A stretch of DNA of 64,000 nt from Pseudoalteromonas gelatinilytica. Lineage in GTDB: Bacteria; Pseudomonadota; Gammaproteobacteria; Enterobacterales; Alteromonadaceae. The notes under the pieces were generated by a model, which was not told the origin of the DNA, did not search any database, and saw nothing but the letters and a program-made list of their open reading frames with translations. Of the stretch, positions 1-9,541 are shown in pieces. The position numbers were made by a program, and so were the translations under genes. Every line of letters begins with the position of its first letter. Position 1 is the first letter of the stretch. Location: NCBI RefSeq assembly GCF_001641615.1, contig NZ_LRRU01000019.1, forward strand, positions 482,464-546,463. The letters are read 5' to 3'.

Positions 1-297
1 GATGACTGGGAAAGCCCATTAAATGAATTTATTCAGGAAGGCCGATCTTCTAAGTGTGATCGTATGGCTGTAGCTATAGGAGACGGTGCTGAGCGCTCTG
101 TTTTAAACCGGTTTATTGAAGGTTGTGAGTATCCACTATTTACACCTGATAACGCATCAGATATTAGGGATAGCTTCCGTTATATCACAATGTCAGTTAC
201 TGCTCGAAGCAAGTCACAGAATCCGAATAAAGTAGTCAACGTTTCAGCTCAAGCTGAGCAGAAGGCGACTGAATATGAAGACGATGAGTTGTTCTAA
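1..297 (+). CDS. vWA-domain protein (TerY-like), C-terminal part, truncated by window edge
   Basis: The reading frame is open from base 1, so the gene starts upstream of the window; the first ATG here (64) is internal. The visible 98 residues contain AVAIGDGAE followed by a segment on residue-by-residue decline to TPDNASDIRDSFRYITMSV, the pattern found at the end of TerY-type vWA domains (last strand and helix of the Rossmann-like fold). The tail is acidic and aromatic (EYEDDELF). The MIDAS motif would lie in the missing part. The stop is 28 nt before the HerA-like gene, so it is the first visible gene of the operon. TerY-type vWA proteins are thought to be metal-dependent scaffolds. Function here is inferred from the kinase and PP2C partners downstream. 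Confidence 0.7.
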   Translation, partial: DDWESPLNEFIQEGRSSKCDRMAVAIGDGAERSVLNRFIEGCEYPLFTPDNASDIRDSFRYITMSVTARSKSQNPNKVVNVSAQAEQKATEYEDDELF

Positions 298-325
298 GAA
301 CTGTTGACAATAAACAGGAAATGGC

Positions 326-3300
326 ATGAACCAAGATTTGATCGCACCAGTAAAAACTGCAGAGTTACTGAAAGCACTGGACAATGTTGCAACTCCAGTA
401 AAAGTTGCTAAAAAATTAGTTGTATCCAGCAACTTGGCAGAGAGTGAATATCAGTTTTACAAGATAGATAGTCTGACTCACTTTTCTGAGGAACCTCGGA
501 GGGAAGCTCTTGAAAATGTTTACAGCAGTATTCGTTTTTCTGGAGCCAGCCTTGTGTACCTTTTACATGGTAGTTCTTCTGGTGTTGATCTTTATCTTGG
601 TATCGCTCGGAGCCACCAACACAAGCCTCCGGCTTTAAGTGTAAAAAATATAGCTGACTCCATTCTTAAGCCGGTTTTTGAAGGGAACTTTAGAGGTAGC
701 AAACTTCATCAAGTTGATGAGAAGCATGAGTTACTGAGTAAACTTGAAAGATTTAAGCATGTTGGTGTTTTGCAGGGGGCCGTTGGTAACCAGGAGCAGG
801 GCGAAAACAATTTTTTCCAAGGTATGGATAGGCTCGTTGATGTGATGTTGGGTCAAGAATTTTGCCTTGCTATAACTGCATCAGCGATGTCGCATGAGAA
901 ACTGCTAGAGCTGGAACAGATCGTTCATCAAGGTTATGCGCTATTTGCCCCCCTTTCTAAGATGTCATATCAACAAGGAAAAAATAGTGGAGAAGGCCGC
1001 AATCTTGGTGACAGTATTACGAAGTCTAAAGGTTATAACTATTCAAAGAATAACGGTGAAAGTGATTCAGAAACGTCAGGTACGAGTAAGGCTACAAGCT
1101 CTGGAAGTGTATCGGATACAGGGTCTGTAGGTAAGTCAAAGTCGACTAATAGTGGTGAATCCTGGGGTAGTAATTTATCCGAAAGCAAGGGATTAAATAA
1201 AGGTATATCAGTTAACTCTGGGAAGAGCCAGACAGTTTCAACAGAAATACACAATCGAAAAGCGCAGCAATGGCTCACATATATTGATGAGGTCTTATTG
1301 CCTAGAATTGACTACGGGCGCAGTCGAGGAGGGTTTGTCTCAGGGATCTCGTTGTTTGCCACTAGCCACCATTCGCTATTAACCCTAAGTAATACGGCTA
1401 TGTCAGTTTTTTCAGGTAACTCTGGCAACTGTTACCCTTTACACTTTATGTCGGTTAGTGAATACCCTTCCATTGTTAATGAGCTAAGAAACCTACAAAT
1501 ACCAACTATTGAACTGAATAACCGGCAGAAAGAGCCAAATGGCTATCTTTTTCATCACCTAAAGTCCCGTTTGGTTGAAAGAGATAGAGTTATCATGGGA
1601 ACGTATTGTTCTCCTCGTGAACTATCCCTTATCGCTGGATTGCCTCAGAAAGAAGTGGCGGGTATCGCTTTAAATGAAGAAGTGAACTTCGGTTTGAACC
1701 CACCTCAAGTTGATGAAGGTAGTAAACTAGTTTTAGGGGAACTTGTCCAAGACGGCAGAAGTATCCCTAATAATGATGTAAGCCTGAATATTTCAGAGCT
1801 GAACAAGCATATGTTTATTGCCGGTGTTACGGGAAGTGGTAAAACGACTACTTGTCATCATCTCCTTAGAGAAGCCAAGCTTCCATTTTTGGTCATAGAG
1901 CCGGCGAAGACTGAATACCGAACATTGATGGAAGAGTTTGATGATCTTCTGATTTTTACACCGGGACGAGATGATCTTGGGGCATTTAGATTGAATCCAC
2001 TTGAACTAATGCCCGGTGAGTCAATTTCGGCCCGAGTCGATATTCTAAAGGCTAGTTTTGCCGCTTCTTTCGACATGGAAGCAGCTATACCACAAGTTCT
2101 GGAAGCTGCTATTTATCGCTGTTACGAAAAGATGGGGTGGAATTTGACGACGTCCCGACATCCAGAGTTCCCGAATCCCTTTGCTGAAAATGTTTATCCC
2201 TTCCCTATCATACAGGACTTGTTGGAAGCAAGTAAAGACGTCATTGAAGAGCAGGGCTTTGATACTAGGTTGCGGGATGACTATATAGGCTCCATAAAAG
2301 CCCGTCTGCAGGGTTTGTTGGTCGGCTCTAAGAAGCAAATATTCAATACCCTGCGTTCTATCGATTTTGCGGCACTATTAAAACGAAGAGTGGTTATTGA
2401 GCTTGAAGAGATCCGTAATGGAGCAGAGAAGTCTCTGATTATGGCTTTTATCATGACCAATATGGTTCAAGCCTTGAAGAATGAGCATAGAATAAATCCT
2501 GGCTTTAGGCATTTGACTCTTATTGAGGAAGCTCACCGCTTGCTTGCTCACCCGGAACCGTCAGAAAGCAATAATAAAAAACAGGCAGTAGAAATGTTTG
2601 CTGACATGCTGGCTGAAATCAGAAAGTACGGAGAGGGCTTGATAATTGTTGATCAGATACCGAGCAAGTTAACACCCGAAGTATTGAAGAGCACAAATAC
2701 CAAGATAGTTCATAAGTTGTTTGCCCAAGACGATAAGGATGCAATTGGTAACACAATAGCTCTTGAAAAAGATCAGAAGACGTATCTTTCAAGGTTGGAT
2801 GTAGGGCATTGCGTTGTGTTTAGCCAGGGGTGGCAAAAAGCTGTACAGGTTCAAGTTAAGGTAGAACCGGCGTTGGTAACTCAAGCGGACCTTCCACTAA
2901 ATAAGGTTGAAAAAGTGATTAGGGATAGGTTTATCGAGTTCTGCCAATTGCCTACCAGTCGAAGGCTACTGCCAATGTTAAGCCATTCTGGACTAAGTTC
3001 GATTAGCACAACACAGGTTAGCGATTTACTTAAATTCTCTCTGGAGACGGATCTGTTTTTCTGCTGGGAGAAGTTTTTGCTAGAGCAAAGTGAATCCAAT
3101 AAGGAGAAGTTAACTCAATCTATAAAAGAGGGAATTGAACTTACTGGGAGTACGGAAATCGTTATCAACCATATTCTTTTTCATATTTACCCGCCAGTAC
3201 AAGGACACGATGAGTCAACTCAGCATTGGCGATCTAGGCTTGATTCTACGGTTAATTGCTTGCTTCAAAAAGAAAGCTTTTTATTTGCACGATTGAATTT

Positions 3301-3328
3301 GAATAGTTCATATAGGAGAAAAATGTAA
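326..3328 (+). CDS. HerA/FtsK-superfamily (DUF87-like) ATPase with Ser/Gly-rich linker
   Basis: 1000 aa. Walker A GVTGSGKTTT lies at about residues 500-509 and Walker B LTLIEEAHRLL at about 730-740, followed by a conserved-looking segment ending in GLIIVDQIPSKLTPEV (sensor-like). This is the layout of HerA-type hexameric DNA translocases, which pump DNA and often pair with nucleases in defence or end-resection systems. Residues about 220-305 form a low-complexity Ser/Gly/Thr/Lys/Asn segment that splits the N-terminal part from the ATPase. The N-terminal 220 residues are not recognised. The stop TAA overlaps the next ATG by one base (TAATG), so translation is probably coupled. No nuclease motif was seen in this protein. 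Family call is firm; substrate is inference. Confidence 0.8.
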   Translation: MNQDLIAPVKTAELLKALDNVATPVKVAKKLVVSSNLAESEYQFYKIDSLTHFSEEPRREALENVYSSIRFSGASLVYLLHGSSSGVDLYLGIARSHQHKPPALSVKNIADSILKPVFEGNFRGSKLHQVDEKHELLSKLERFKHVGVLQGAVGNQEQGENNFFQGMDRLVDVMLGQEFCLAITASAMSHEKLLELEQIVHQGYALFAPLSKMSYQQGKNSGEGRNLGDSITKSKGYNYSKNNGESDSETSGTSKATSSGSVSDTGSVGKSKSTNSGESWGSNLSESKGLNKGISVNSGKSQTVSTEIHNRKAQQWLTYIDEVLLPRIDYGRSRGGFVSGISLFATSHHSLLTLSNTAMSVFSGNSGNCYPLHFMSVSEYPSIVNELRNLQIPTIELNNRQKEPNGYLFHHLKSRLVERDRVIMGTYCSPRELSLIAGLPQKEVAGIALNEEVNFGLNPPQVDEGSKLVLGELVQDGRSIPNNDVSLNISELNKHMFIAGVTGSGKTTTCHHLLREAKLPFLVIEPAKTEYRTLMEEFDDLLIFTPGRDDLGAFRLNPLELMPGESISARVDILKASFAASFDMEAAIPQVLEAAIYRCYEKMGWNLTTSRHPEFPNPFAENVYPFPIIQDLLEASKDVIEEQGFDTRLRDDYIGSIKARLQGLLVGSKKQIFNTLRSIDFAALLKRRVVIELEEIRNGAEKSLIMAFIMTNMVQALKNEHRINPGFRHLTLIEEAHRLLAHPEPSESNNKKQAVEMFADMLAEIRKYGEGLIIVDQIPSKLTPEVLKSTNTKIVHKLFAQDDKDAIGNTIALEKDQKTYLSRLDVGHCVVFSQGWQKAVQVQVKVEPALVTQADLPLNKVEKVIRDRFIEFCQLPTSRRLLPMLSHSGLSSISTTQVSDLLKFSLETDLFFCWEKFLLEQSESNKEKLTQSIKEGIELTGSTEIVINHILFHIYPPVQGHDESTQHWRSRLDSTVNCLLQKESFLFARLNLNSSYRRKM

Positions 3329-4002
3329 TGTTAGGTCCGTTAGTAAATGCTGCTGTATCTATTGGTTCCTCTGTTTGTAGTGCCATTGGTGCGGCATGTT
3401 CGTCACTTGGTAGTGGTCTTGCAACCACAGGAAAAGTCATTATTAATGCAATTCAGGTTGGTTTGCCGATTGCAGAAAAAGTGTTTACAGCCGTAGACCT
3501 TGTGGCTAAAGCCTGGGGGATTTTTACAGAGGATCACAAAGAAGATGATTTGTACGACCTGGGTATGCGAGCTGAACAAGCTTCAATGAACGGAGTTAAG
3601 TCAGATAACTTTGATTCATATCAGGAGTATATCGATCATCTTCGGAATGATATCGAACTTAAGTCAAATCCTTCACTTCGTGATGAAGATAAGTTGAAGT
3701 ACGGCGCTCTTGGTACTGCAATAGCAATGAAAGGTATTAGTGACAAGTATCAAGTCGAAATCCCGGATTCGTTCTGGTTATCAGGTGTAAATATGAATCT
3801 TCAGCCTGAACAGTTCAAGCCTCTCTTGGACATATTTGAGTCAGAGAAAGTAGCTCCTAAGCTGGAAGACTTCAATAAAGGAAAACTTCCATTTAGTGAA
3901 CACGAAAAAATCTATGATGTACTTGAAAGCTACCTTGGAGAATCTATGACAGCTAAAGAAGTTGAGCAGTTTTTTGCTGATGCCAAGAAAAACTCAGCCT
4001 AG
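3328..4002 (+). CDS. Unknown protein with hydrophobic Gly/Ala/Ser-rich N-terminus
   Basis: 224 aa, not recognised. Residues 1 to about 66 are almost uncharged and rich in Gly, Ala, Ser, Val and Ile (for example AVSIGSSVCSAIGAACSS), which could be a membrane-inserting or amphipathic segment. Residues 70-224 are charged and helical-looking (DDLYDLGMRAEQASMNG, then EHEKIYDVLESYLGES). There is no signal peptidase or lipobox pattern. It starts on the last base of the HerA-like gene and ends 18 nt before the second vWA gene, so it is made with them. In a putative defence operon, a small protein with a membrane-active N-terminus is a candidate effector, but this is speculation; it could equally be an adaptor. 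Confidence 0.65.
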   Translation: MLGPLVNAAVSIGSSVCSAIGAACSSLGSGLATTGKVIINAIQVGLPIAEKVFTAVDLVAKAWGIFTEDHKEDDLYDLGMRAEQASMNGVKSDNFDSYQEYIDHLRNDIELKSNPSLRDEDKLKYGALGTAIAMKGISDKYQVEIPDSFWLSGVNMNLQPEQFKPLLDIFESEKVAPKLEDFNKGKLPFSEHEKIYDVLESYLGESMTAKEVEQFFADAKKNSA

Positions 4003-4020
4003 CTAAGGGGTATAATTTAA

Positions 4021-4614
4021 ATGGAATTAGAGCAAATCAATAATCATGTTTCGATTCTGAATGTAGTACTTGATGGTTCAGGAAGTATGTCGGTGTTTGG
4101 AAAGGGGCCTTTGCAGGTCAATCTAGCGCGCTTTGTGCAGCAGTATATTGAACAAAAATCCGCTCAAATTTTTGAGAGTATTGAAGTGAACTTTTTCCTA
4201 TTTAGAGAGCAGGTCAAGCTGTTGGAAAATGGTATCGATAGTGGGCAGTGCTCTATTTCTTTTGAAGGTGGCGCAGAAAGCAAAAGCCTGTCTAACTTCT
4301 TGAAGTACTTGCCAAGTCAAAGCAAAGTACTGCTTTTTAGTGACGGTTTCTGCTTGGATGATCAAGTGTCGGAAGTAGTAAATCAGAATGCTATTGACTT
4401 CAATTTGGTTGCTGTTGGACCGGATAGCCCTCCCCTTGAAAGGTATAGAAGCGAATACTTTCATGTCGCGAAAAGTGAAAGCCTACCTGCCCTTTTACAA
4501 AATTTACTTTATAAGTCAGAAGGTAACACTCTACCGCATAAGATCAGTACTAATTGGGAGATGGAAGAAGCTCTGTTTCTGCAAACGCAGAATGACGATG
4601 ATGACTGGGAGTAG
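4021..4614 (+). CDS. vWA-domain protein (TerY-like)
   Basis: 197 aa, essentially one vWA domain. The MIDAS DxSxS motif is seen at residues 18-22 (LDGSGSMS), and the later MIDAS Asp is in LLFSDGF near residue 107. Length fits stand-alone TerY-type proteins. The C-terminus ends in an acidic stretch with a Trp (NDDDDWE), similar to the tail of the vWA protein at the left edge and to an insertion in the kinase that follows. It lies 11 nt upstream of the kinase gene. vWA, kinase and PP2C phosphatase form the TerY-P triad, in which the vWA protein is thought to bind or present partners through Mg2+. Two vWA proteins in one operon suggests two client interactions. Confidence 0.85.
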   Translation: MELEQINNHVSILNVVLDGSGSMSVFGKGPLQVNLARFVQQYIEQKSAQIFESIEVNFFLFREQVKLLENGIDSGQCSISFEGGAESKSLSNFLKYLPSQSKVLLFSDGFCLDDQVSEVVNQNAIDFNLVAVGPDSPPLERYRSEYFHVAKSESLPALLQNLLYKSEGNTLPHKISTNWEMEEALFLQTQNDDDDWE

Positions 4615-4625
4615 ATGGGAGCGCA

Positions 4626-6185
4626 ATGAAAATAAAAGATACGTTGTTGGAATCTGACTTTCCGCTCGATGTGGATGATGAGCATTTCCATCGTCATGAG
4701 CTTACTGAAATATTAACTAGTGGTGGGCAGGGTGTAGTGTGTAAAACAAATGATCCTGAGCTGTTGGTTAAGCTACCGCTGGCTGATGCTGCGACAAGGA
4801 AGATGTTGACGGATCCTAATGAAATAGAAAGGCACAAAAGAAAATACCTAGGTTTGAGTTTGTTGCCTATCCCAGAAGATATTCCACTGGCGTTACCTGC
4901 AGCGAGCCTGTCAGATACTGCAGGCTATATAATGCCACTTGTCGGGGGGATGGTTGAGTTCGGGGAGCAGTTTTTTTTAAAAAAAGCTCAAGCGAAGGCT
5001 ATGTACAAAGAGCGTGAAATACCTAACTGGTTATCTAAGTTGTTTGAGCAAGAAGATGAAATCAAAAAGGGAAAGGGAAATTACTTCAGTTTAGAAATCA
5101 TTCATTACCTTAATGGTGGGGGCCTACGTAGAAGACTTACGGCCTTAACAAAATGTGCGTCGATACTTGCAAGATTGCACGCACATGGTTTTGTCTATGT
5201 GGATCTTTCTCCGGGAAACGTCTTTATCTCAGATAGTATTGAGCACTCGGAGGTATGGATGATCGATGCTGACAACCTTCGTTATGAAGGAACAGAAGGC
5301 ACCAACTATTTTACCCCTGGATATGGAGCGCCAGAAGTAGTTCAGGAGAGAGGTAATGCAAGTCAGTTATCTGACAGCTATGCCTTTGCAGTCATGGTAT
5401 TTATTCTGTTGTCTATGACCAATCCGTTTGATGGCATTGCTCTGGAGAGTAATGATGACGAAGGCGATTGGGCTGATGAAGACGAATGGGGCTGTGATTT
5501 TGGGGGCGGCGACTCGGAACTCTCGGCGGATAAGAAAAAGGAGTTTGGTATGCTTTCTTTTGTTGACGATATAAATGACAACAGCAATGAGGCTCCAAAT
5601 AGGGGGCTTCCTCGGCAGTTAGTTTTGACTGAACAACTGAAAGTTTGTTGTCAAAAAACGTTAGGAGAGGGAAGAACAGAGCCGAGAAAAAGAACACATA
5701 TGTACCTATGGGCCACTGCACTAGCACAGGCTGAGGATGTAACAATAGCCTGCAAAGGCTGTGGTATGACTTATTATCCTCACCAAACAGAGTGCCCTTA
5801 TTGTCAAAGTACATTGCCTAGCTATGTAAAAATGACGGCATATTCAGACCAAACAAAACAAACTGTGGTTTGGGAATGGGTTAGAGAGGTTAGTGAAGAT
5901 AAAGTTCTAAGGGTACCACAACGCCTAGGCCTACCTTTTTCTTTGAAAGATAACGCTAAAAGTTTCATAGAGATACAAAAACGCAAACAACAATTTGTCA
6001 TAAAGTGTTTAGATGAGTCGCTATTAGTTCATTGGGCGACAAGCTCTGAGAATGATGGTGAGTTTAGAAGACTTGCCGGTGATTTAGTGTTTACGCCCGA
6101 GATTGGAAATGATGGCTTGTATCTTTACATAGAGAGTACAAACTCAAGGCTAATTCACTTACAGCTGTGTGGGGAAAGAGCATGA
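4626..6185 (+). CDS. Ser/Thr protein kinase with C-terminal zinc ribbon (TerY-P kinase)
   Basis: 519 aa. Kinase features: glycine-rich loop TSGGQGVVCK (about residues 32-41), lysine in LLVKLPLAD (about 50), catalytic loop YVDLSPGNVF (about 191-200), metal-binding IDADN replacing DFG (about 214-218), and APE-like GAPEV. The HRD motif reads YVD, so it is a non-RD kinase. Residues about 278-320 hold an acidic insertion (DDEGDWADEDEWG). A CxxC-x10-CxxC zinc ribbon follows at about 376-394, then about 120 residues of unrecognised, mostly beta-like sequence. Kinase plus zinc ribbon is the diagnostic architecture of the TerY-P kinase. Its stop overlaps the helicase start (ATGA). The natural substrate is not known. 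Confidence 0.88.
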   Translation: MKIKDTLLESDFPLDVDDEHFHRHELTEILTSGGQGVVCKTNDPELLVKLPLADAATRKMLTDPNEIERHKRKYLGLSLLPIPEDIPLALPAASLSDTAGYIMPLVGGMVEFGEQFFLKKAQAKAMYKEREIPNWLSKLFEQEDEIKKGKGNYFSLEIIHYLNGGGLRRRLTALTKCASILARLHAHGFVYVDLSPGNVFISDSIEHSEVWMIDADNLRYEGTEGTNYFTPGYGAPEVVQERGNASQLSDSYAFAVMVFILLSMTNPFDGIALESNDDEGDWADEDEWGCDFGGGDSELSADKKKEFGMLSFVDDINDNSNEAPNRGLPRQLVLTEQLKVCCQKTLGEGRTEPRKRTHMYLWATALAQAEDVTIACKGCGMTYYPHQTECPYCQSTLPSYVKMTAYSDQTKQTVVWEWVREVSEDKVLRVPQRLGLPFSLKDNAKSFIEIQKRKQQFVIKCLDESLLVHWATSSENDGEFRRLAGDLVFTPEIGNDGLYLYIESTNSRLIHLQLCGERA

Positions 6186-9100
6186 AGCTAGAACACTTTA
6201 GCAGTATGCCGAGTTTTTTTGATGATGTTTGGGCTGTTCCAGAAGACAAAGAAGCATCGATTAAACTAGGTCTTGCAAAGCTGTCTATTGCTTCGGATGG
6301 AGAGAGTTTGCGTATTGTAACTCGAATGAAGCGTCACTTGGTGCGCCTTCAAGACCAGGCATTAATGTCGGACATTACTCATTACTTGAAGCGAAATACA
6401 GCCCATCTTGCTGAAGTTTGCAGGATAGCTAAAAATGGGCACATTCAACTTCAAATTGCTTTTTTTAATGGAGATTTGCTTGACCTCGATGAAGTCGATA
6501 TTAACCTGGATAGTGAGTTACTAGCGAGGGCAAATAAATTGGGTCTTAGGTCGCCGGATTTGAGTGCTCTTGCAAACTTATTAGAAGATAAATGTACCCT
6601 CAAAGGCAGTATCTACGAAGAAGGGGAGTATTATTTTCCTCTCTTAACTGGTAGAGCTTCTGGTGCTATATGGAAAGGAAATGGATCTGAAGAAGAGCAA
6701 GAGGTGTTGCTTGATAATGGCTTTTCACTACTTGGGGATAACGTGCAGCTTGCTGTTAAGCAGAGTGATACGCTGGGAAGCTTGACTGCATCGCGCATAT
6801 CAAGTGGTTGGAGTCAGAAAGCACTAGGTGCAATTCGACTGGCAAAAGGGCAGATCAGCCTGTCTGATGGGGATAAAAAACTACAAGAACTCTCCAAGCA
6901 CCTGTTGAAATCTTTGTTGGAAGATGAAAGTCACTCTAGTTACCTAAAAACATGGGATAAATATGGTGATATTGAAGGAGAATTGCTTTTAGAAAGGGCT
7001 AGAGCTGTAGGTTACTTACCTATTCCTTCAGAAAAAGCTTTAGAGGTTGTCCCTGGAGGAGTGAAAATATTCTTTCATGAAAACCTCCCTAGAGGAATAG
7101 TAAAGGGTTCTCAATTAGAGGTTGTGGATCAAATGCCAGTTTATCTTGATGATCAGGAGATGGACTGGAAAACTTACAGCGAGTTTCTTCTTGAGTCTTC
7201 TAATCCCCAATCTAGTCATAATTTAAATGCAGCCCAAAAGGTTGTAGGCCAAGTAGTTGAAGTAAAGGCTCGGGGTGAAAGCTGGATTACTTTAGATCTT
7301 GAGCAAAAACCATTACAGGGTGTCCACGCACTGGTTTTGTCGATAAATGGCGACAAGATTCAGGTAGAAAGACGGATGCTGGCACGGAAACTGATTTTGG
7401 AGGGCAATAGTGCAAACCCGCAGCTTGGACTATTAATAGAGGAAGAGGGAAAGCCAAGCATAGCTAAACGACACAATACTATTGCCCCGTTAACCGCTTT
7501 TGTTCAGGAAAAAGTGTTTGCTCACCCGCCGACACCTAGCCAGGAACTGGCAATAAAGGTCGCATTAAATACACCAGATATTGCCTTGATCCAAGGCCCC
7601 CCAGGGACAGGAAAAACCACGGTTATAGCGGCAATAATTGAACGACTTAACCAAGAGTATAGAAAGACAGGAAATTACAAAGGACAAATACTGGTATCGG
7701 GTTTTCAGCATGATGCTGTTGAAAATCTATTAGCTCGTTTGAGTATTAACTCACTTCCATCGGTCAAATTTGGGAAGAAATCCGGGACTGAGTTTAGCCC
7801 AGATAGGGTAGACCAGAAGATTGAAAGCTGGTGTGATAGTATTGCAGACAACCTACGAAAGCAAAATCCACAACTAGCATCTTCGGAGTCTCTAAGAGTA
7901 GTTAGGAGTAAGCTGGCGCTGTATCAAGCGTCTCCCACAAATGAAATTGCTCTAAGTTTGTTGAAGCGGCTTCAAGAGTTCTCTGATGTTTCATTAGATC
8001 ATGATCTAAGCCAAAGAATCAGTTATATGATTAAAGAACTAGGTGATGCTGAGAATGGTGCAATCTCTGAAACGATTTCACATGTGCTGGCCCTACGGTG
8101 CCATGAGCGATCTTTTAAAGATGATGGTCCCGAAAGGGCAATGGCATTGTATCGAGAGATGGAAGATATACTCGATAGCGCAGAATTGGCATTGCTTAGA
8201 ACCGCATCAATTTGGAATGAAAGTAAGGAGCTAAAGTTCCTCCCCGAACTGAGAGCATTAAGAAGCGACCTACTTAAGCGTTATAGCCGCAAGCGGGCCT
8301 ATCGAGTGTCAAAGCCTAGAGAAGATGTATTGGCAATAGTTAATCAATCAATTGAAACTTTGTCAAAATCAAAACAGTTCTCTGAGCGTACGGATAATGC
8401 ATTGGTAGACTTTCTTTATGAATTGGACAACAACAAGGATGGGATAAAAAGAAGTCTAGCGGAGTACAACGCGGTCTTTGGAGCGACAGTTCAGCAGTCA
8501 ATGGGCCAAGATATTCGAAGTGTAAAGCTAGATAGCGGAGTAGGAGCGAAGCGCTTGTCATATGATACCGTGATCATTGATGAGGCCGCACGCTGCAGTC
8601 CTAGGGACCTTCTAATACCACTTTCTCAAGCAGAAAAGCGAATTATTTTGGTTGGTGATCACCGCCAGCTACCACACATCATTGATGAGGAAATAGCTCG
8701 TCAGCTGGAAGAAGGTGAGCAGACAAAAACAGAAGAAAGTATGTTTGAGTATTTGTTCAGTCGCCTCAAAAAGTTAGAAAGCGCAGATGGTTACCAACGA
8801 ACAGTTACATTAGATGCTCAATTTCGTAGTCATCCTTTATTGGGTGAATTTGCTAGTAAGTATTTTTATGAGCCAAGCAATGAAGGGTATGAGTCGCCAT
8901 TACCTGCCAGATTATTCGGACAAAGCTTAAAGGGTGTTGAAGATAAAGCGTGTGCTTGGATGCATATACCTAATCGACAAGGTGGTGAGAAACGAGATAG
9001 TTCACGTAGTGGATATCGGTCATGTGAAGCGGAAGCAATAGCCGAAAAGGTCAATGAGTGGTTAGTCTCGCAGGAGGGTAAGGAGCTGAGTTTTGGAGTT

Positions 9101-9541
9101 ATCAGTTTTTATAAAGCGCAAGTTAATGCAGTTTTTAAGGCCTTGAGTAAATACGGCATAACGACAAAAGAACGCGGTGAGTGGGAAGTAAAGGATGAAT
9201 ACCGGATGCTTCCTTCGGGTGAAGAAAGGTTAAGAATAGGTACTGTCGATTCGTTTCAAGGAATGGAATTTGATGTTGTATTTTTGTCAATGGTTCGGAC
9301 ACAAGACCTACTGAAAAACTCAAGTTACTTAGAACAAAATTGTGAGGATAGAAAAGAGCAGGCAAAAGTATTTGGTCATCTAATGTCACCAAATCGTTTA
9401 TGTGTCAGCGTAACCCGGCAAAAAAAACTGTTAGTAGTTGTAGGAGATATAGATCTTGCTGACCATTCAATTGCTAAACAAGCAGTGCCGGCTCTGTATG
9501 GTTATTGTCAGTTGGTTAAAGAACGAGGGGTGGTGTTGTGA
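6182..9541 (+). CDS. SF1 helicase of the DNA2/NAM7/UPF1 type
   Basis: 1119 aa from the ATG at 6182, which forms an ATGA overlap with the kinase stop and follows a purine-rich GGGGAAAGAG; a GTG at 6167 is possible but lacks this site. Motif I is QGPPGTGKTT (about residues 470-480), motif II/III VIIDEAARCSP then LVGDHRQLP (about 797-835), motif IV LDAQFRSHP, motif V GTVDSFQGMEFD (about 1020-1031) and motif VI SVTRQKK. This matches DNA2/UPF1-like ATP-dependent 5'-3' helicases. The N-terminal 440 residues are not recognised; no PD-(D/E)XK or HNH motif was seen. A GTGA overlap joins it to the next gene. It probably unwinds or remodels DNA or RNA for the system. Confidence 0.88.
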   Translation: MKLEHFSSMPSFFDDVWAVPEDKEASIKLGLAKLSIASDGESLRIVTRMKRHLVRLQDQALMSDITHYLKRNTAHLAEVCRIAKNGHIQLQIAFFNGDLLDLDEVDINLDSELLARANKLGLRSPDLSALANLLEDKCTLKGSIYEEGEYYFPLLTGRASGAIWKGNGSEEEQEVLLDNGFSLLGDNVQLAVKQSDTLGSLTASRISSGWSQKALGAIRLAKGQISLSDGDKKLQELSKHLLKSLLEDESHSSYLKTWDKYGDIEGELLLERARAVGYLPIPSEKALEVVPGGVKIFFHENLPRGIVKGSQLEVVDQMPVYLDDQEMDWKTYSEFLLESSNPQSSHNLNAAQKVVGQVVEVKARGESWITLDLEQKPLQGVHALVLSINGDKIQVERRMLARKLILEGNSANPQLGLLIEEEGKPSIAKRHNTIAPLTAFVQEKVFAHPPTPSQELAIKVALNTPDIALIQGPPGTGKTTVIAAIIERLNQEYRKTGNYKGQILVSGFQHDAVENLLARLSINSLPSVKFGKKSGTEFSPDRVDQKIESWCDSIADNLRKQNPQLASSESLRVVRSKLALYQASPTNEIALSLLKRLQEFSDVSLDHDLSQRISYMIKELGDAENGAISETISHVLALRCHERSFKDDGPERAMALYREMEDILDSAELALLRTASIWNESKELKFLPELRALRSDLLKRYSRKRAYRVSKPREDVLAIVNQSIETLSKSKQFSERTDNALVDFLYELDNNKDGIKRSLAEYNAVFGATVQQSMGQDIRSVKLDSGVGAKRLSYDTVIIDEAARCSPRDLLIPLSQAEKRIILVGDHRQLPHIIDEEIARQLEEGEQTKTEESMFEYLFSRLKKLESADGYQRTVTLDAQFRSHPLLGEFASKYFYEPSNEGYESPLPARLFGQSLKGVEDKACAWMHIPNRQGGEKRDSSRSGYRSCEAEAIAEKVNEWLVSQEGKELSFGVISFYKAQVNAVFKALSKYGITTKERGEWEVKDEYRMLPSGEERLRIGTVDSFQGMEFDVVFLSMVRTQDLLKNSSYLEQNCEDRKEQAKVFGHLMSPNRLCVSVTRQKKLLVVVGDIDLADHSIAKQAVPALYGYCQLVKERGVVL

